Source of the DNA: SZAS-103 sp964640525
Lineage (GTDB): Bacteria > Pseudomonadota > Gammaproteobacteria > Xanthomonadales > Xanthomonadaceae
Direction: 5' to 3'
Assembly: GCA_964640525.1 (NCBI GenBank)
Contig: CAZXGS010000013.1
Span: forward strand, 1 to 59,036
Length of the DNA stretch: 59,036 bases
Made by a program: the position numbers and the translations under genes. Below the pieces are notes generated by a model. That model saw only the letters and a program-made list of their open reading frames with translations, searched no databases and had not been told where the DNA came from. Below are positions 58,790-59,036 of this stretch, in pieces; positions within the stretch are counted from its first letter, which is position 1, and each line of letters begins with the position of its first letter.

Positions 58790-59036
58790 CGCTTGCAAGC
58801 CCCTCTCGCGCCGGGAGTGGGGTGGAGGTGAGGGACTGTCGTCGCCGTTGGCAAGCGTCGCTGGCAGACGAGGGCTTTCCCTCATCCGCCCTGCGGGCAC
58901 CTTTCCCCGGAGGGGGAAGGGACGATCAAGGCCTGCGACGCTTGGGAGGGTCGCCGTCCGGAAGCTTGTCGCTTGCAAGCCCCTCTCCCGCCGGGAGAGG
59001 GGTGGGGGTGAGGGACTGTCGTCGCCGTCGGCAGGC
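58790..59036. repeat. Direct 66-bp repeat copies and REP palindromes at the window end
   Basis: A 66-bp unit beginning cgcttgcaagcccctctc occurs at 58790-58855 and again at 58970-59035 with only a few differences. It contains the palindrome ccctctcccgccgggagaggg (58981-59001 in the second copy). Between them lies a second palindromic stretch with ccctgcggg and cccctcc-type arms (58879-58921). No gene is seen in 58769-59036. Confidence 0.75.

Overview
The window is 59 kb of GC-rich (roughly two thirds G+C by eye) chromosome, densely packed with genes. Gene content and order suggest a gammaproteobacterium of the Xanthomonadaceae/Lysobacteraceae (Lysobacter, Luteimonas or Thermomonas-like). Pointers are the ybgC-tolQRAB-pal-cpoB-queE-queC-tRNA-Lys run, ruvCA and ruvB next to tol with Kup transporters in between, a lysine/alanine-only histone H1-like gene, FadE beside a TetR regulator, and many TAnAAT -10 boxes followed by gcg. 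No rRNA, prophage structural gene or CRISPR array is present, and the species cannot be named from the sequence alone.

Layout. 1-5.5 kb: glycine-cleavage genes (gcvT end, gcvH, gcvPA) with a DUF488 protein, a 7Fe ferredoxin, a cysteine-synthase-like enzyme and an AhpD-fold protein between them. 5.5-6.6 kb: an odd, stop-poor region with A/T-tract palindromes, a possible small RNA, and the histone H1-like gene. 6.9-20.7 kb: a PAS-GGDEF-EAL protein, a secreted serine hydrolase, LemA, a GMC oxidoreductase, an NTP/NDP-exchange-type carrier, fadE with a divergent TetR regulator, and several secreted proteins. 20.9-29.8 kb: hslO, mtgA, a GT2 glycosyltransferase coupled to a CBS-domain protein, a YheS-type ABC-F protein, an FmdB-like zinc ribbon, aspS and an acetyltransferase. 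29.8-33.2 kb: an envelope-glycan-like cassette (GtrA, methyltransferase, GT-C glycosyltransferase, alpha/beta hydrolase). 33.3-47.6 kb: yebC, ruvC, ruvA, two tandem kup genes, ruvB, ybgC, the complete Tol-Pal system, and the preQ0 genes queE and queC. 47.8-49.4 kb: tRNA-Lys(UUU) followed by the remnant of an integrative element (truncated integrase, VapBC-like toxin-antitoxin pair, degraded copy of the tRNA 3' end). 49.5-58.8 kb: a YjgR-type ATPase, a universal stress protein, a GAF-GAF histidine kinase and an RND efflux pair, with the window ending in repeats.

The strongest unexplained signal is a family of 7-bp-periodic intergenic arrays. A purine-rich array begins at the stop codon of the upstream gene, in phase with TGA. 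A pyrimidine-rich array of opposite sense ends at or just before the start codon of the downstream gene. The two could pair as a long imperfect hairpin across 180-250 bp. Three such pairs (gcvH-gcvPA, kup-ruvB, tolQ-tolR) and one solo right arm (ruvC-ruvA) occur within 38 kb. Other mobile or repeat DNA includes a 92-bp MITE-like element with 13-bp terminal repeats and 5-bp direct repeats at the mtgA stop codon, an in-frame hairpin-rich insertion in the ABC-F gene, and several REP-like palindromes.
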